From: Dicyema japonicum
Lineage: Eukaryota; Dicyemida; Rhombozoa; Dicyemidae
DNA length: 64,000 bases
Direction of reading: 5' to 3'
Assembly: GCA_011109175.1 (NCBI GenBank)
Contig: RDEW01000010.1
Coordinates: forward strand, 1,020,796-1,084,795
The notes under the pieces are model-generated. The model was given only the letters and a program-made list of their open reading frames with translations. It made no database searches and had not been told where the DNA came from. The position numbers and the translations under genes are program-made. Each line of letters opens with the position of its first letter. Within the stretch, counting starts at the first letter, position 1. Below, in pieces: positions 21,236-32,747 of the stretch.

Positions 21236-21689
21236 GTTTAAAGTACCGAAGATGAAAAAAACATCGAACTTCAATTTGAAATATAAGATTCACTGTTCAG
21301 AGCCATCTTCCTGACCACGTGTCCTGCCAAGTTTAAAGGAAAATCCTCAACTATTTGACATTTTGGAAAATATGTAAATAAGAAATGCAATTGGCTAATT
21401 GGAGACATAGGGCATAAACTTTCCTTAATATGGTTCATTGTTAATACAAAATAAGAGAAGACAAAAAAAGAAATATCTAGATGAGATGGGTAACACCTTG
21501 GGATAGAATTCACGAGGGATCGATCGACAACCATTTAGCTATTAATTTATTCTCCTTTGTCTAATACACCATTTTTGTAATGTACTTGATGCCGAACCTC
21601 CCTCCTGACCAGGGATGGAGATGTGCAAATTTTAATCCAGAAAATTCCATTATGAGAGCTACCAGAACAATCAGTTCTGAATCGGTTAT
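21236..21689. other. Nothing recognised
   Basis: No supported gene or repeat was found in this stretch. Confidence 0.35.
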
Positions 21690-22260
21690 CTCACGAACAT
21701 GCGCTCCAGTATCTTGTTGGAAGAAGTAGATGTTGAGATATATCTCTAAGGGGTACCATTAGAGATGTAGTAGAATCGGGACATATAGGAATGAAAACTT
21801 GTTGACACAGTCTTCCGAAAAGGATTTTGTGACCCAGCATGAGGCATCTATGCTGAACTGATCTTGTTCGTGAGAACCACATGAGAAATGTGTTAAAAAC
21901 TTTTTTCAGGTCGATTGAGACCGAAACATTTCTTTAGGAGGTTTTCAATTATTTTACCTTCTGCAATAAACTGTGTGAAGGTAGATAGATGGGAGGTTGT
22001 TAAATGAAAGGCGACGGAAACCCATGTTGTGTTTTAAAAAGTTGAGGTACCCTGAAATCATGTTCTAGACTATGCTTTCCAAATTATAAGAAATCTTCTT
22101 TGTGTTTATGGCACATTGTACACATCCATCTGTGCTCCATTCAACGTGCGCCGTCGACCTTCCAGGTCTGAATCCATTTGAAAACAAAAAAGTTGTCTCT
22201 GAGAAAAGCTGGAATTTTGTGACCCGAACAGCTAAGAAACACACATATGGCCACAATCAC
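21690..22260 (-). pseudogene. LINE reverse transcriptase remnant
   Basis: The minus strand near 22180 reads FSNGFRPGRSTA, the QxGFRPGRST block of jockey-like reverse transcriptases. Further downstream on that strand are short open pieces in different frames. No catalytic motif is left. The interval 22261-22639 holds nothing I can name. Confidence 0.4.
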
Positions 22261-22639
22261 AGTAAAATACCAAATGGACCCAACTATAGACATTGTGCAG
22301 GCTCTAACGAACTTACAAATTAATTTTCCTGTTTAACACAAAAAAATCATCGTCTACATGGATTACGAAGGGAAATATTTCTCCAAAGGCTGAAGCAATG
22401 TTCTTTCTTTTGCAAGATAAAAATATCTTTTTCCGGGATCTTTGTCTAAACTGGCCACATTGCAATACCTCAAAAAACGGTCGATCATATGGCCATGAGG
22501 TGTAACAAGATGCTAAACTTTGACTATACAAGACGACACAATGAAATAGTCAAATGAATTCACATGTACTTATCCAGGAAATTCGGAATTAAAAAATCAA
22601 ACAAATTGAAGTCGCATTGTTTCAAAGCATAATTACAAA

Positions 22640-23010
22640 CCAGTATGCTGAGATCCGAGTTGATACGACTATTCCAACAGAGTCCAAGTCCAGTATAACA
22701 AGCCTGACATTTTCTTGTATGATAAGAGAATGATCCAAATATGGCTGGTTGAAGTTGGAGTAACATCAATGGACAATCTTAAGGCTGTTGAAGTGGAAAA
22801 AATTATAAATTTGATATTCTTGCGAGCGAATTAGAGATCATACAAAAAGCAAAAATGAATATACTCCCCATTGTTCTGACCTGGGATGAGATTGTCTCCT
22901 GGTTTTTCAAGTCATCATGAACATCATTGGAATTACGGGTAGCACTCGAGCGTACATCCAAACGATTGCGCTAAAAAAGAGCCTGAAGAGCATGACTAAC
23001 GAATATAAGC
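22640..23010 (+). pseudogene. Retroelement C-terminal endonuclease-like domain (type 2), fragment
   Basis: Plus-strand pieces read KPDIFLYDKR, IWLVEVGVTSMDNLKAVE, IVLTWDEIVS and IGITGSTRAYIQTIALKKSL. The same order is intact on the minus strand at 35316-35639. The KPD...(L/V)EVG pattern resembles the PD-D/E core of restriction-like endonucle­ases in non-LTR elements (inference). Stops interrupt this copy. Confidence 0.5.
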
Positions 23011-24405
23011 ACAACTTCGATGACCTAACAATGGGGATCAATAAAAACTGGAAAGTGGTGCGGAATCCTCTTATTGGTTACAAGTCGGGAAGGAGGAAGC
23101 ACGACACTGATAAAAAACTGGATGGTCCAAAAATAAGGGGAGAAGCAGAAATGCTAGCAAAAGAATTTCAAAAACTGATGGACTGGTTGGAGAGTCCGGA
23201 AAGTTCTGAAAGGACCAGTAGAATAAAAATGGGGACTAGAAAAGGGTTTGATTCAGTCTCCGGATATTTAATTAAAAACATTGCCAGAACTACCGCGAAT
23301 CGGATAAAATTAAAAAATTTCATAGGCTCAACCGTTTCAAGAAGCGTCATAAACTATTTTTAAAACATTTTCTGGTGAAAAGAATTCCAGTAACAAAAAT
23401 TCAATTAAAAAATTTTACGAAGAATATGTTTTTTACTAAGTTAAATATGGAAGATATTTTTAATCAACAAATTTTAATTCTTTGTAATAATGCTAGATGT
23501 CACATTTGTCAAAATTCATTATTTACTGCTTGTCCTGAAGCACTTAGAGAATATTATGATTTCAGACTTAACGTCTCCAAGAAATTACAATAAAATACAA
23601 TATTGGGGGAAAACTAGCGATTACTATTTTAGTTAATAAATAAAATGGCTTTTTTATTTTTAATATGCTATTTAATTTAAAAAAATAAAAAAATAGTATT
23701 GAAAAAAGATAAATTATTTTACTCTGTATTTGGGGTATTTTCTATTGGGACAGGGGTTGAACTGCATATGCCGCGGTATGTTTGATACAATTTTTTTCAC
23801 AAATCAAAAAATTAAAATTATCATAACTTTTTTCTCCGCTATATATGTATGGTGTTAATTTCTTTATCTTCATCATCTAGAATTGGCAATTCTTCGTTTT
23901 TCTTGTCCCCCTGAATTTTTTCGATAGATGAAGTACTAATACTTCCTCAATTCATTTTGACCGTCAAAATAAAGTAGCGCTTCTAATTCCAGTTTTTTTA
24001 TTTTTTAGAAAGATTCACATTGGAAAAAAATCAAATACTCTTTGTTTTGTTGCATCGTGGAGCATATTTATAATCGCAAACAATGTTTTTGCGTGGAGTT
24101 TCGACTTGTCCCTGTATCCATGGAGCTCATGGTCGTCCCGAAACGTGGAAAATGATGTATTTTTTGTAAGGTAGTTCCATATGGGAATTTTTGAATTCCC
24201 TTCCATTATCTTTAGAATTCGGCGAATCTCATTTACAGATTTGCTAACTTTTACCACGTCAATTTTTGAAAAAAATCAATTAAAACAAGAATCTTTTAAT
24301 TATACTGCGAAATAATTACCAAGGACTAATTTTCATTTTGTGTGGAATATCGCCTTAAATCGACAAGATCTACAATGTATCGGTCTCTCTGCCCATAAAT
24401 AGGCG
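23011..24405. other. Unassigned; open frames without recognisable motifs
   Basis: A plus-strand frame (22917-23363) and another at 23375-23593 (with CNNARCHICQNSLFTAC, a cluster of four Cys and one His) are open but match nothing I know. A minus-strand frame at 24015-24257 is likewise unplaced. They are probably retroelement or transposon debris. Confidence 0.25.
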
Positions 24406-24490
24406 TAATTTGTCACATGGGCGGCGCGTAACGCATGGGCAGCCTGTTACATTTTTTCGACTTTGAAAAGGTCTTTTGATTATCCGACAT

Positions 24491-24599
24491 TATTATTATT
24501 ATTACTCCACAGGATCACTGAGTCAAAAAGAAAGAAATAAAAGTTCTCATCTAACTAAGTGATCCCAGACCGACAAAGGTGAGGATGAGTCCCTCATTG
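24491..24599 (-). repeat. SINE-like element inserted in the Ginger-like transposon
   Basis: The 109-bp insertion is flanked by the 13-bp duplication GATTATCCGACAT (24478-24490 and 24600-24612). An ATT-repeat tail lies at its left side, so it is in minus orientation. It matches 8560-8695. Confidence 0.8.
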
Positions 24600-24742
24600 G
24601 ATTATCCGACATTTAATTTTATATATCCGATTTATATCGTGATTTAATCCTGTTAAATTAGTTTTTTATTCATAAATGTTATGATTATAAAGATTTTATT
24701 TTTTATAGCGGTAAACCTAGATTTCTAGCGTGATTTATAGCA

Positions 24743-25684
24743 TGGAAGATTATTTTGTTGCAATGGCTTCTTACAAGGGTTTTGTGAAAGATTGATGATT
24801 TGCATGATAAATTTCCCGAAAATCTTCCGAGGCACCGAAAATATAGGCTTGTAAAGAAAATAGAGAATTTTTCTATTATCAATGACAGGTATTGTAAATT
24901 TTCAATAATTTTAGACTGTATCTTAAATCAACTGATCCCAAGTTAGTCATATCCCTGGATAATGAAACCGAAATGGAGCATGTTGCGAAATCGTTGCACG
25001 AGTTTTCACACGGAGGAGTCAATAAAATTGAGTATGAATGTCGACAAAGATACTTCACTGTAAAGAATGAGATTATCAGAAAAGTCATTCGAAATTGTGA
25101 AGTCTGCAAATTTTCGCGTCCTTTAAAAGTTCGTGATTTTTTATAATTGTAGATTGGAGATATAAATCACCATTTGTATGCTTTTCCAAATGAACGTTTT
25201 CAGGTAGATCTAATAGACCTGAAAAAATTTTCAACATTAAATGAAAATTTCAAATGGATTTTAACGGTCATTGACATATATAGTAGGCTGGTTTTTTTTA
25301 ATTTATAGATTCGCTTTTGTACGACCACTCTATAATAAGTCTGGTAAAGAAGTATGTGAAAACGTAAGATCTTTGTTCCGCCTGAATGGGTCATGTAAAT
25401 TTCTTCAGTCGGACAATGGTTCTGAATTTAAAAATCAAAAAATAACAAAACTTTGCGAAGATTTTAACATTAAGCAAATTCACGGAAAGTCTAACAATAT
25501 ACGAGCACAAAGAATTGTCGAAAGATTTAATCAGACGATCACGAGGAAGTTGTCAAAAATGCTGGATAACAGTGAAAAAAAGTGGCTTGATAAATTAGAA
25601 AGTGCAGTCACAGTTATAACACATCGGTCCATTAATGTTCTAACGAAAGTCCTTTCGAAAGATATCGAGGAATTAAGGGAATAA
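24743..25684 (+). CDS. Integrase-like transposase of the Ginger-like element
   Basis: It catalyses cut-and-paste transposition by a DDE mechanism. The region from about 24790 reads through three micro-introns: 24888-24913 (26 nt), 25130-25153 (24 nt) and a 22-nt GC-AG intron at 25288-25309. These choices join the frame continuously. The N-terminal part has LHEFSH...CEVCKF, an HHCC finger (H-x3-H, C-x2-C). The core has QVDLIDLKKF (first Asp), FLQSDNGSEF (second Asp) and RIVERFNQ (Glu, with 35 residues between Asp and Glu). IDIYSRFAFVRPL spans the GC-AG junction. The start ATG at 24743 is uncertain because a one-base shift seems needed near 24770. The frame stops at 25684, but similarity to C-terminal transposase sequence (VRAKKDFGTN, LDKFESQYYPV) continues in pieces to about 26150, so this copy is probably inactive. 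Confidence 0.72.
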
Positions 25685-26332
25685 ATTCAATAATTAATGG
25701 TTATACTTATATCACATTATGACTTAGATAATTTAAGTGATGAGTGTGCGATTCAAGAACAAATTGACGATTTGGTTAATTGTTCGACTCCAGAATCTAT
25801 TGAAAATTCACGTAGTTTGATTTAAAAAATTTATATCTAGATAATTCCCAGTCAGATAATTCGTGTCCGAATGCGAAGAGATTCAACTTCGAAATTAAAT
25901 CGATTGAAGAAAATTCGAATTATTACAAAGCTATGAACAGGAAAATGAATGTTCATAATAGTAAATATACTTTTAACATGGGAGATAAAATGTTAATCAA
26001 AAAACATTATAAATAGGTTCGGGCTAAAAAGGACTTTGGAACAAATCCCTCATTGCGACTGGATAAGTTTGAGTCTCAGTATTATCCAGTTGCAGAAATA
26101 ATTAATATTTTATCGAATAATCGCGTGGAGGTAGTTTTAAATAGTTTAATTTGATAGATAAAAAATTCGAAATGAGAAATATCAACTGTATTAATGAGTA
26201 GACTAAAAAAGTTACTTAAATTTAATTTTTTGTGGTTAATAAATCATTTATAAAATTAATTGAAGTTAATCTTGGTTCAAGGTTAATGTAACAGGCTGCC
26301 CATAGGTAACGCTTGGCCCATGTGACATAATT

Positions 26333-27134
26333 GCTGGATTAGTCGCAAGCATTCGTTTAGACTAAAATTGTTAGAATTAATAATTTACCTGACGATAAAC
26401 ACATTTAGATACCACAGTAACCACTTCACTACGTCTTGGACCAAATGGTGAGTGACAATAAACTACATGTTTTATCACTTCCAAAGTGATTTAGATTATG
26501 TTGAGCCTAATTTAAATCCACAAATATACAACTTCAATGTATTTTTGTTATAATTCAGCTTCCTCAATACAAAGAATCGAAACTCTCGACCATTTTAGTG
26601 ATTTAGGCCGCGGAATCTATGAAACTGAAACTTTGAACACATCGTTTGATTTTTGCCCTTTCTCTTCAGTCAATGAATTCATCTAGTTGTCACGATTCAC
26701 TGAAAATCTTAATTTTTTCAATTGCTTCTCAGTTAATTCCACTAGAACCATATTTTATAATTGATATTTTCAAAAAAACTATACATAATAAGTTTTATTT
26801 TTTATTATTAATAATTTCTTCAAATGAAATGTTTTCTAAAAAAATAGTTTTTTCGTATTTTGAGTATTGACCTCCCAGCTCTGGCGTCTCTCAGATCTGG
26901 ACTATGACAATGTTCGCGCACTGAAATCAAACTAAGCCATATTCACATGATTTTTAAATTTTGTGGAAAGCCGGCAGAAACATGAAGATCTTATAAATCT
27001 CAACACAAATTGATTATGGTAACTCACATCTGTTTTTCCACTAAAGATTTTTCACTTAGAAGTAACCATATAACGACAGATCAGTGATCTTAAGCTCATC
27101 TTACCTTGGATTGGCGCATAGTTATGACCACCCA
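26333..27134. other. AT-rich, nothing recognised
   Basis: I see no gene, RNA or repeat I can support here. A short frame at 26646-26870 has no recognisable motif. Confidence 0.35.
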
Positions 27135-27375
27135 GATTATTATTAATTCCTGATACACCGGAGAAAGTTAACAGTAGCAGTTTCCACTCTTACAGAAAAA
27201 GAGTCATTCAACGTCATACAAGTCCATACAAAACCAGCATAGAAGGTAAAAGACGTCCATTCCTTGCAGTTGTGGAAACCCCTCCAGTGGAGTAAATGAT
27301 TCTTTTGGATCATATGACCCCACTCTGATAGGAAAGAGAAGAGGAGGAACAGGCAAAAACAGAAATATTCAATCA
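27135..27375 (-). repeat. SINE-like dispersed repeat, family A
   Basis: It matches 2012-2275 on the same strand in block order, including the tail GTGTATCAGGAATTAATAAT read on the minus strand. Confidence 0.5.
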
Positions 27376-27822
27376 ATTAGCCACATAACACCACATGGCG
27401 CCAGATTGTCAAAAATATTTATTATTCTAAGACCGAATAGGTCTATTATCCACGATTATCTCCACATTGAGGCCCAAGTCAATATGATGTTATACACTCA
27501 TATCCATATATAGTAGCCTGTTAGTGATCAATCAATTAAGTATACTAATTAGGTTTGAATTAGTTCTCCCCTTTCTTAGATATTTGAATTTGGCTGGCAT
27601 CAGTAAATCCAAGTCCGCACTTACCCAACGTCAAGTGTCCTTTTTTAGAGGCTCTTACACAATCTTTCAAGAATACGTATACTGGAAACACGGGGAGGAC
27701 TTAATGTGGAAAACTTCGACTGTAGAAGGTCAACTTTTAGTTTTTAGTCAGTAGTGTTTATAAAAAATTGAATAAAGCATACGCGCTAAAAACGGTGTAT
27801 ATTGAAATTTTTCAAATATTCA

Positions 27823-27867
27823 TGCACATTACGTTCGATTTAAAAGAGCTAATACTTGGGGGAAGTA
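27823..27867 (+). promoter_or_regulatory. Conserved upstream module of the four-copy family (copy 1)
   Basis: AAATATTCATGCACATTACG followed by TTCGATTTAAAAGAGCTAATAC ends about 13 bp before the ATG. The same module precedes copies 2, 3 and 4 and, in related form, the unrelated gene at 45341 and the relic at 40740. TTTAAAA is a plausible TATA-like box. The conserved ATGCACAT is a candidate factor site. Confidence 0.5.
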
Positions 27868-28291
27868 ATGTTCGATTTATTCATATCAATGATTGCTATG
27901 ATATTAAACAACCGCGAACTACGTATCGCAGAAGAGAGATCTCGGGCAAGTTTAATTATATTTTTAATTAACCGAAGGATGCGAGAGAACAGCTGGTTTA
28001 CTTGAGATAGAATATTGGGCGTGGGCGGATGTGTACAGATATGTAAAAATGGGAATCAATCAAGTCCAAGATCGATTTGGAGATATCTGTCCTGATGAGT
28101 ACAATAATGTAATGCATTATGTCACATTCTGGATACATCTTAGACTCAATGAAACACATAGTGGAGATAATCAAAATTCTCGTTGTGGACAAATTCCATT
28201 AATTCGTCTAGCGAATACATTACTGGAAAAAAACCTCAATTCCACGAATATTAAGTTGAAGCTGTACTTGGACTGCGTTTTAATTAATTAA
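27868..28291 (+). CDS. Four-copy cysteine family, copy 1 (intact)
   Basis: Unknown function. Exons 27868-27949 and 27978-28291, split by a 28-nt GT-AG intron in phase 1, give 131 aa. The N-terminus is hydrophobic (LFISMIAMIL) and then basic; it could be a short signal or membrane-inserted segment. The rest is probably helical. Four cysteines are shared by all copies: ARCER, DICPDEYNN, SRCGQ and LDCVL. The motif C-x-DEYNN is the best conserved. The intron position and phase are identical in all copies, so they arose by DNA duplication and not by retroposition. Sequence similarity extends about 300 bp upstream to copy 2. I find no match to any family I know. Secretion is an inference from the N-terminus and the paired cysteines only. 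Confidence 0.6.
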
Positions 28292-29265
28292 CGAACTAAT
28301 CATGCTTTTACTTTCCTGATTAACACCGATATTAATAAATTCTGTAATCCGATAGGACATCGCCTGCATCGACTCTCTATCTCCTGCTAATATAATCAGG
28401 AAAGCGGTGAGGGCATTATCCCCCAAAAGGCAGAGAAGGGTAAGGGGAGGAAATACCATGAGACAACCGATGGATAAACAGAAAGTTTTTGATTTTTCAA
28501 GAGACTGGGACGGCTGACTACAATCAGAAGCCACGACGTCCGAGAAACCCAGTAATTCCACTAATTGATCTTTATTACTACCGTGAAAGGCAATGGAGTG
28601 ATTGGAAGACAGTTCCTTTTCATGTTCATCGTGGTAGAAATCTTGGGTTACTTATCGCAAAATCTCTCACTCTTTTAAATGATGTACATGGTTAGGGAAG
28701 AAGGAACAGTTTCAAAGAAGGACGACTGATAGAGCCCATCTCCACAAAAATCATTGAGAAGTACCTCCACTCATCTCTGTAGAAAAATCCGATCGGGATT
28801 GAAATTTATGGACAAATCGGTTTTCTAGACGAACCGGATTTCTATCTTCCTCACAGACGATGAGGAATCAGGTCGTAGCTTTAATAAGTAGGGGAGAGAT
28901 TGATGATCCAGTTGGTGGGCCCAGCATACGGATAGTTGTTTGATAAAGCATGTTGAGTCTGTTGATCAAAGTCTCAGATAACGAGGATCTCCACACAACA
29001 GGGCACTATTTTTGGTTGCTACTGTTAATTTTTCCACATTTTCTTTAGAAAAAGTTGTTCAACAACAGTTTCAAATTTAGGCGTATTTTTGAGGAAAAAA
29101 TCTTCTCAATGGGAAGTTTCCTAGGAAATGTGTCGAATTCTGTCAACGGAGACGATTGTTGTACGCATGTTAGGTAAAGCTGCATTAAAACTTAAATTTG
29201 AGTGCAGTCAGGGAATTAACCGATTGGAATATACACATTAGTCAGTGCTGCCTACGAACACGGTT
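28292..29265. other. Spacer between family copies 1 and 2
   Basis: The segment 28340-28700 resembles a worn SINE (AATCAGAAGCCACGACGTCC matches CTCAGAAGCCATGAGGTCC near 63562). The remainder shows nothing I can name. Confidence 0.3.
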
Positions 29266-29580
29266 TGAACCAGTTATCTCCCTTTCTCAGATATTTGGTT
29301 GACATCAGTAAATGCAAGTCTGTGTTTAACCAATGTCAAATATCCCCTTTCAAATGCTCTGACCTGATCTTTCCGGAGTACATAGTATACCGGAAACATA
29401 GAGTGTAGACTGAAATGGGAAAGTTCACTTTGAGTTTCTCAATCGAGGAGTGTTTCTGTAAACATTAAATAAGCCAGACGCGGTAAAATTAATTCTCGTC
29501 TGAGATCTCACGATTCGACGAATCTCAAAAATTCATCCACATTACGTCCGGTTTAAAAGAGCTAACACTTTCGGGGAGTA

Positions 29581-30092
29581 ATGCTTTATGTATTTGTATC
29601 AATGATTGCTTTAATGTTAAATAACCGCCAAATACGTATCGAAGAAGAAAGATTACGGAGTAATTTTAATTTTTTAATTTATTTAAATTTAAACCAATAA
29701 ATAATTAATAATTAATTAACACAGCCATCCATCCAATTTTAATTATATTTGTCAATAAAAAAATAAATTAATTAAAAATTAAATTAATAATTAGATGAAA
29801 ATTGTGAAAGAACAGCTCATGCACTTTTGGTGGAACGTTCATCATGGGAAGATGTATACAGATATGTAGTACTCGAGTGAACCAAATCCATGCGGAAATA
29901 GAATACTTTTGTCTTGATGAATATAATAATGTGATTTCTTATGCAACCTTCGTGCCACGTGTTGAACTTAATGGAAGTTCCTACTGCGAACAAGTAACAT
30001 TACTTCGTTTAGCCAATACATTAATTGTAAAAAACCTCAATGCAACGACTAATAAATTAAGGCAGTACGTGGACTGTGTCTTAGATTACTAA
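29581..30092 (+). pseudogene. Four-copy cysteine family, copy 2 (one-base frameshift)
   Basis: Exon 1 (29581-29659) and exon 2 (29795-30092) align with the other copies and keep all four cysteines (ENCERTA, YFCLDEYNN, YCEQ, VDCVL). The intron is enlarged to 135 nt by inserted AT-rich sequence that contains AATTAATAATTAATTAACAC, also present near 36485. One base is missing at about 29865 (TATGTAGTACT), so exon 2 changes frame there. This could be a real loss or an assembly error in an A run. The upstream module (CATCCACATTACG, GGTTTAAAAGAGCTAACAC) is conserved. Confidence 0.6.
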
Positions 30093-30986
30093 CAAACTAT
30101 TTGTCCTTTCCTAATAGTATTATGTTATAAAATACTAAATTTGTTATTTGTGTATCTGTTCGTTTACATATTTGGATAAATGAATCAAAAATCAAATTTG
30201 GAGAAACTTTTTACTTTGAGAGATATACTCTGTGAACGTAAGGCGGATAGAGCGCCTGTTGGAACTGACGTGTCACTTTCCGCAAATCTGAAAACTCGAA
30301 GTCCAATTGTTGTGGATTCGATCCAATACGAATTTGTGCCATTGAAGTGCACACGTTTCTGTTTGGGTCAAGATTGGAGGCCTCTACGTGCTCTGAGAAA
30401 ATTGAAAAGTTCATTTCTGAGTCGAGGTTGCATTGGGAGTTAAACATGGAGAATATAAGCTATGGGTGTTCTTGGAGTTTTTCTTGTCTCCTCAAACAGG
30501 TTACTTTGTAGAGCACCCAGTTATACGGAAGATATTAGGAGTGATCATATACCGCAAGACTGAACAGTAATTTTGGGGTAGGGAGAACTGCTGATGTTTT
30601 CCTTGGAGATGAGCAGATGGAGTCACTATAAGACGTTCATTCATGTGGAGAGCTGAGAAAAGTAACAACGACTAATGATATTAATCGTTTAAATGCCCAT
30701 ATTATTAACTTCTTAAAACTGTCTGGCACGTGTTCCGAAGAAAGTCATACTTCGGAAAATACAGCGAAGATTTCATATCATGATAAATCGCGGAGAGATA
30801 GAGTCCGACGTTGTGCTGACACTAAAGATTGCAACACCTTAACAGGCAAGATATCTTAAGAAAATTAAAATTTTTTATTTTCAAATTATTTTGTGTTTTT
30901 CGCGTTTAATTGCAAACAAAAAATTGCAAATACTGAGCTTTAGGTTATTCTTAAAGATAACTTATCCAAAACCTGAAAAAATTAAT
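30093..30986. other. Nothing recognised
   Basis: No supported gene was found. Short frames on both strands at 30180-30447 overlap and lack motifs. Confidence 0.35.
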
Positions 30987-31050
30987 TGGAGGCCATTTTG
31001 AATGGAGGCCGTTTTGAATGGAGGCCATTTTGAATGGACACGATTTTAAA
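30987..31050. repeat. Four-unit 16-bp minisatellite
   Basis: TGGAGGCCATTTTGAA is repeated three times nearly perfectly, followed by a fourth degenerate unit (TGGACACGATTTTAAA). Confidence 0.85.
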
Positions 31051-31093
31051 CCGTTGATATTTCGTCATTTCAAAGATTTAATGTAACATATTT

Positions 31094-31340
31094 TCATTCA
31101 ATATTGATTTCTTCACATTCGCAAATATAATCCATCGTTTTCAAAATTGGATCGCGCAAACATCTACCTTGAAGCGGTTTCGTCATCCAATAATGTCTCA
31201 GTGAGGTACATGGTAATGCCTTGAGCCATGCACCACTTTCGTTCGTGGATGCAGAAGTCAGATGATGATGGTCTACTTCAGTTTGAGCATAAAAGCTTGT
31301 CAAACTCTCGTTGTTTATTAGGTTCTTCAGAAATCCCACA
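31094..31340 (-). pseudogene. Retroelement type-1 C-terminal region, fragment
   Basis: The minus-strand frame reads DHHHLTSASTNESGAWLKALPCTSL, equivalent to the region at 33440-33530 just before the zinc-knuckle part. Everything after it is lost. Confidence 0.5.
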
Positions 31341-31599
31341 CTTAGTCACGTCCAGACTTCCGAGCCGTGCATGCCAGTAGTTCAGCGTCTGACCCGTTAA
31401 TTTAGCGTAGGATCTGGCGTGTAAGACCACTGGAAGGATATGTCGAAGATAGAAAGGCCGGGGAGGGAGAGTTCTAGTAGTGAGTTTATTCCGATTCCTC
31501 CGTAGCGAAGCGGTAGTTTGTATTGGATCCAGTAATTTTTATCAAAATGTTGAGTGTTTATTCAATGGCAGTCCTCAACTTCTCGTCGATGGCTCTTAA

Positions 31600-32300
31600 G
31601 AGTTCATGTCATAGAAACATGGGGCTGTTCGTAGAAGAAAAAAGAGTAAGGTGAAAATTCCTGAGGAAAAATAAAGACGTGTGGGAGTCCAGAGTTTTTA
31701 ATAGTTGAACGGATGCAATTTTCTCTTCCATGAGAGTCGACATATTACTGCCATATAGAGGAGATTTGAGAAAAATTCGCTTTTCGAGTCTGGTGACTGA
31801 GACGTCCTGGAGATAGGATGAAATCGTAGTCAATGCATGGTTAAAGTTGTCCTTTCCACAAGAAACGTTATGATTTCACCTTTTGACGGATTCGGTTCCA
31901 ACCCAAGTTCTTCAAGAGCAGAGATGGCGGACTCCACATCTGCCACCACAATTTCCAAATTCCCCCGATGGTCATATCACCATAAGTTCATTGGGGTTCT
32001 GTTTGATTAAGTCTTATTATCGATGCCCAAGGCAAAAAGTAGGAGGCTTGTTGGATTCCAGTCTTAAATTCGATGGTATGTTGTCCTAAGATCAGCGTGA
32101 ATGGGGTACCATATGAGAGTTTCACCATCCTGATAATTTCCAAAATCCTGGAGATGATATCTTCTATGGTTAACAGTATCGTATTTAGAGGCATTTTCTC
32201 GATGATTGATTTGAGGTTTCCTTTCTTTCAGTTCGTTTGGATGTGATCCGAGGAGAAGAGGTGCAAAGCAGAGAAGACGAATCCAGGCTCTTAAGTATTG
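31600..32300 (-). pseudogene. LINE reverse transcriptase remnant
   Basis: The minus strand near 32090 reads YGTPFTLILGQHTIEFKTG with IQQASYFLP, the F.TGIRQGC.LSP block of reverse transcriptases with the key residues changed. Pieces further downstream (LLKNLGWNRI, SPGRLSHQTRKANF) continue the element in other frames. Confidence 0.45.
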
Positions 32301-32699
32301 TCATCGACTGCCCTGGTGATTAGCTTTGAAAGACAGGAGGCAGCTATTAGACACGTCGATCTTGCGATCCTAAGTGAGGTCCACTTTCGGTTCATTGTCG
32401 TTCGTTCTGTTGGTAAGGTTTACCATTTTTATTCTCAGACTCAAAAGCGGCCCACTAGACCAACTCAACACGTTTTTGTGTATATATTAAATTCAAATTA
32501 TATAAATTTCTAATATCACGATCTTCATACACAGTAGCTAACATATCAAACATTTTGGAGAAGACAGGTAGATATTTCCCAAACGTCTCTGGATCATTGA
32601 ATAATTGTTAATTTTTGCGTTCATGTGAATATTAAACAAGCCATACGAGCTAAAATTAATTTTCATCTGTGATCTCGCAATTTTATGAATTTCAAATAT

Positions 32700-32747
32700 T
32701 TATGCACATTGCGCTTGATTTAAAAGAGCTAATACTTTCGGGAAGTA
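32700..32747 (+). promoter_or_regulatory. Conserved upstream module of the four-copy family (copy 3)
   Basis: ATGCACATTGCGCTTGATTT followed by AAAAGAGCTAATACTTTCGG lies 10-45 bp before the start codon, nearly identical to copy 4 at 37622-37667. Similarity between copies 3 and 4 extends upstream to about 32480 and 37395. Confidence 0.5.

Larger units (their letters stand above)
24411..26327 (+). mobile_element. Ginger-like DNA transposon with 41-bp inverted repeats
   Basis: The element is bounded by inverted repeats 24411-24451 and 26287-26327, which agree at 35 of 41 positions. Both start TGTCACATGGGC and end in GGGCAGCCTGTTACA. It is flanked by the 5-bp duplication TAATT (24406-24410 and 26328-26332). 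Inside is a retroviral/Ty3-type integrase-like transposase with an HHCC zinc finger and an intact DDx35E triad, but no reverse transcriptase or LTR. This combination defines Ginger-type elements. A SINE is inserted near the left end. Decay is modest: a probable frameshift near 24770 and stops in the C-terminal third after 25684. Confidence 0.85.

Noticed and set aside
24488-24505. ATT microsatellite
   Set aside because: It is the tail of the inserted SINE, not an independent repeat.
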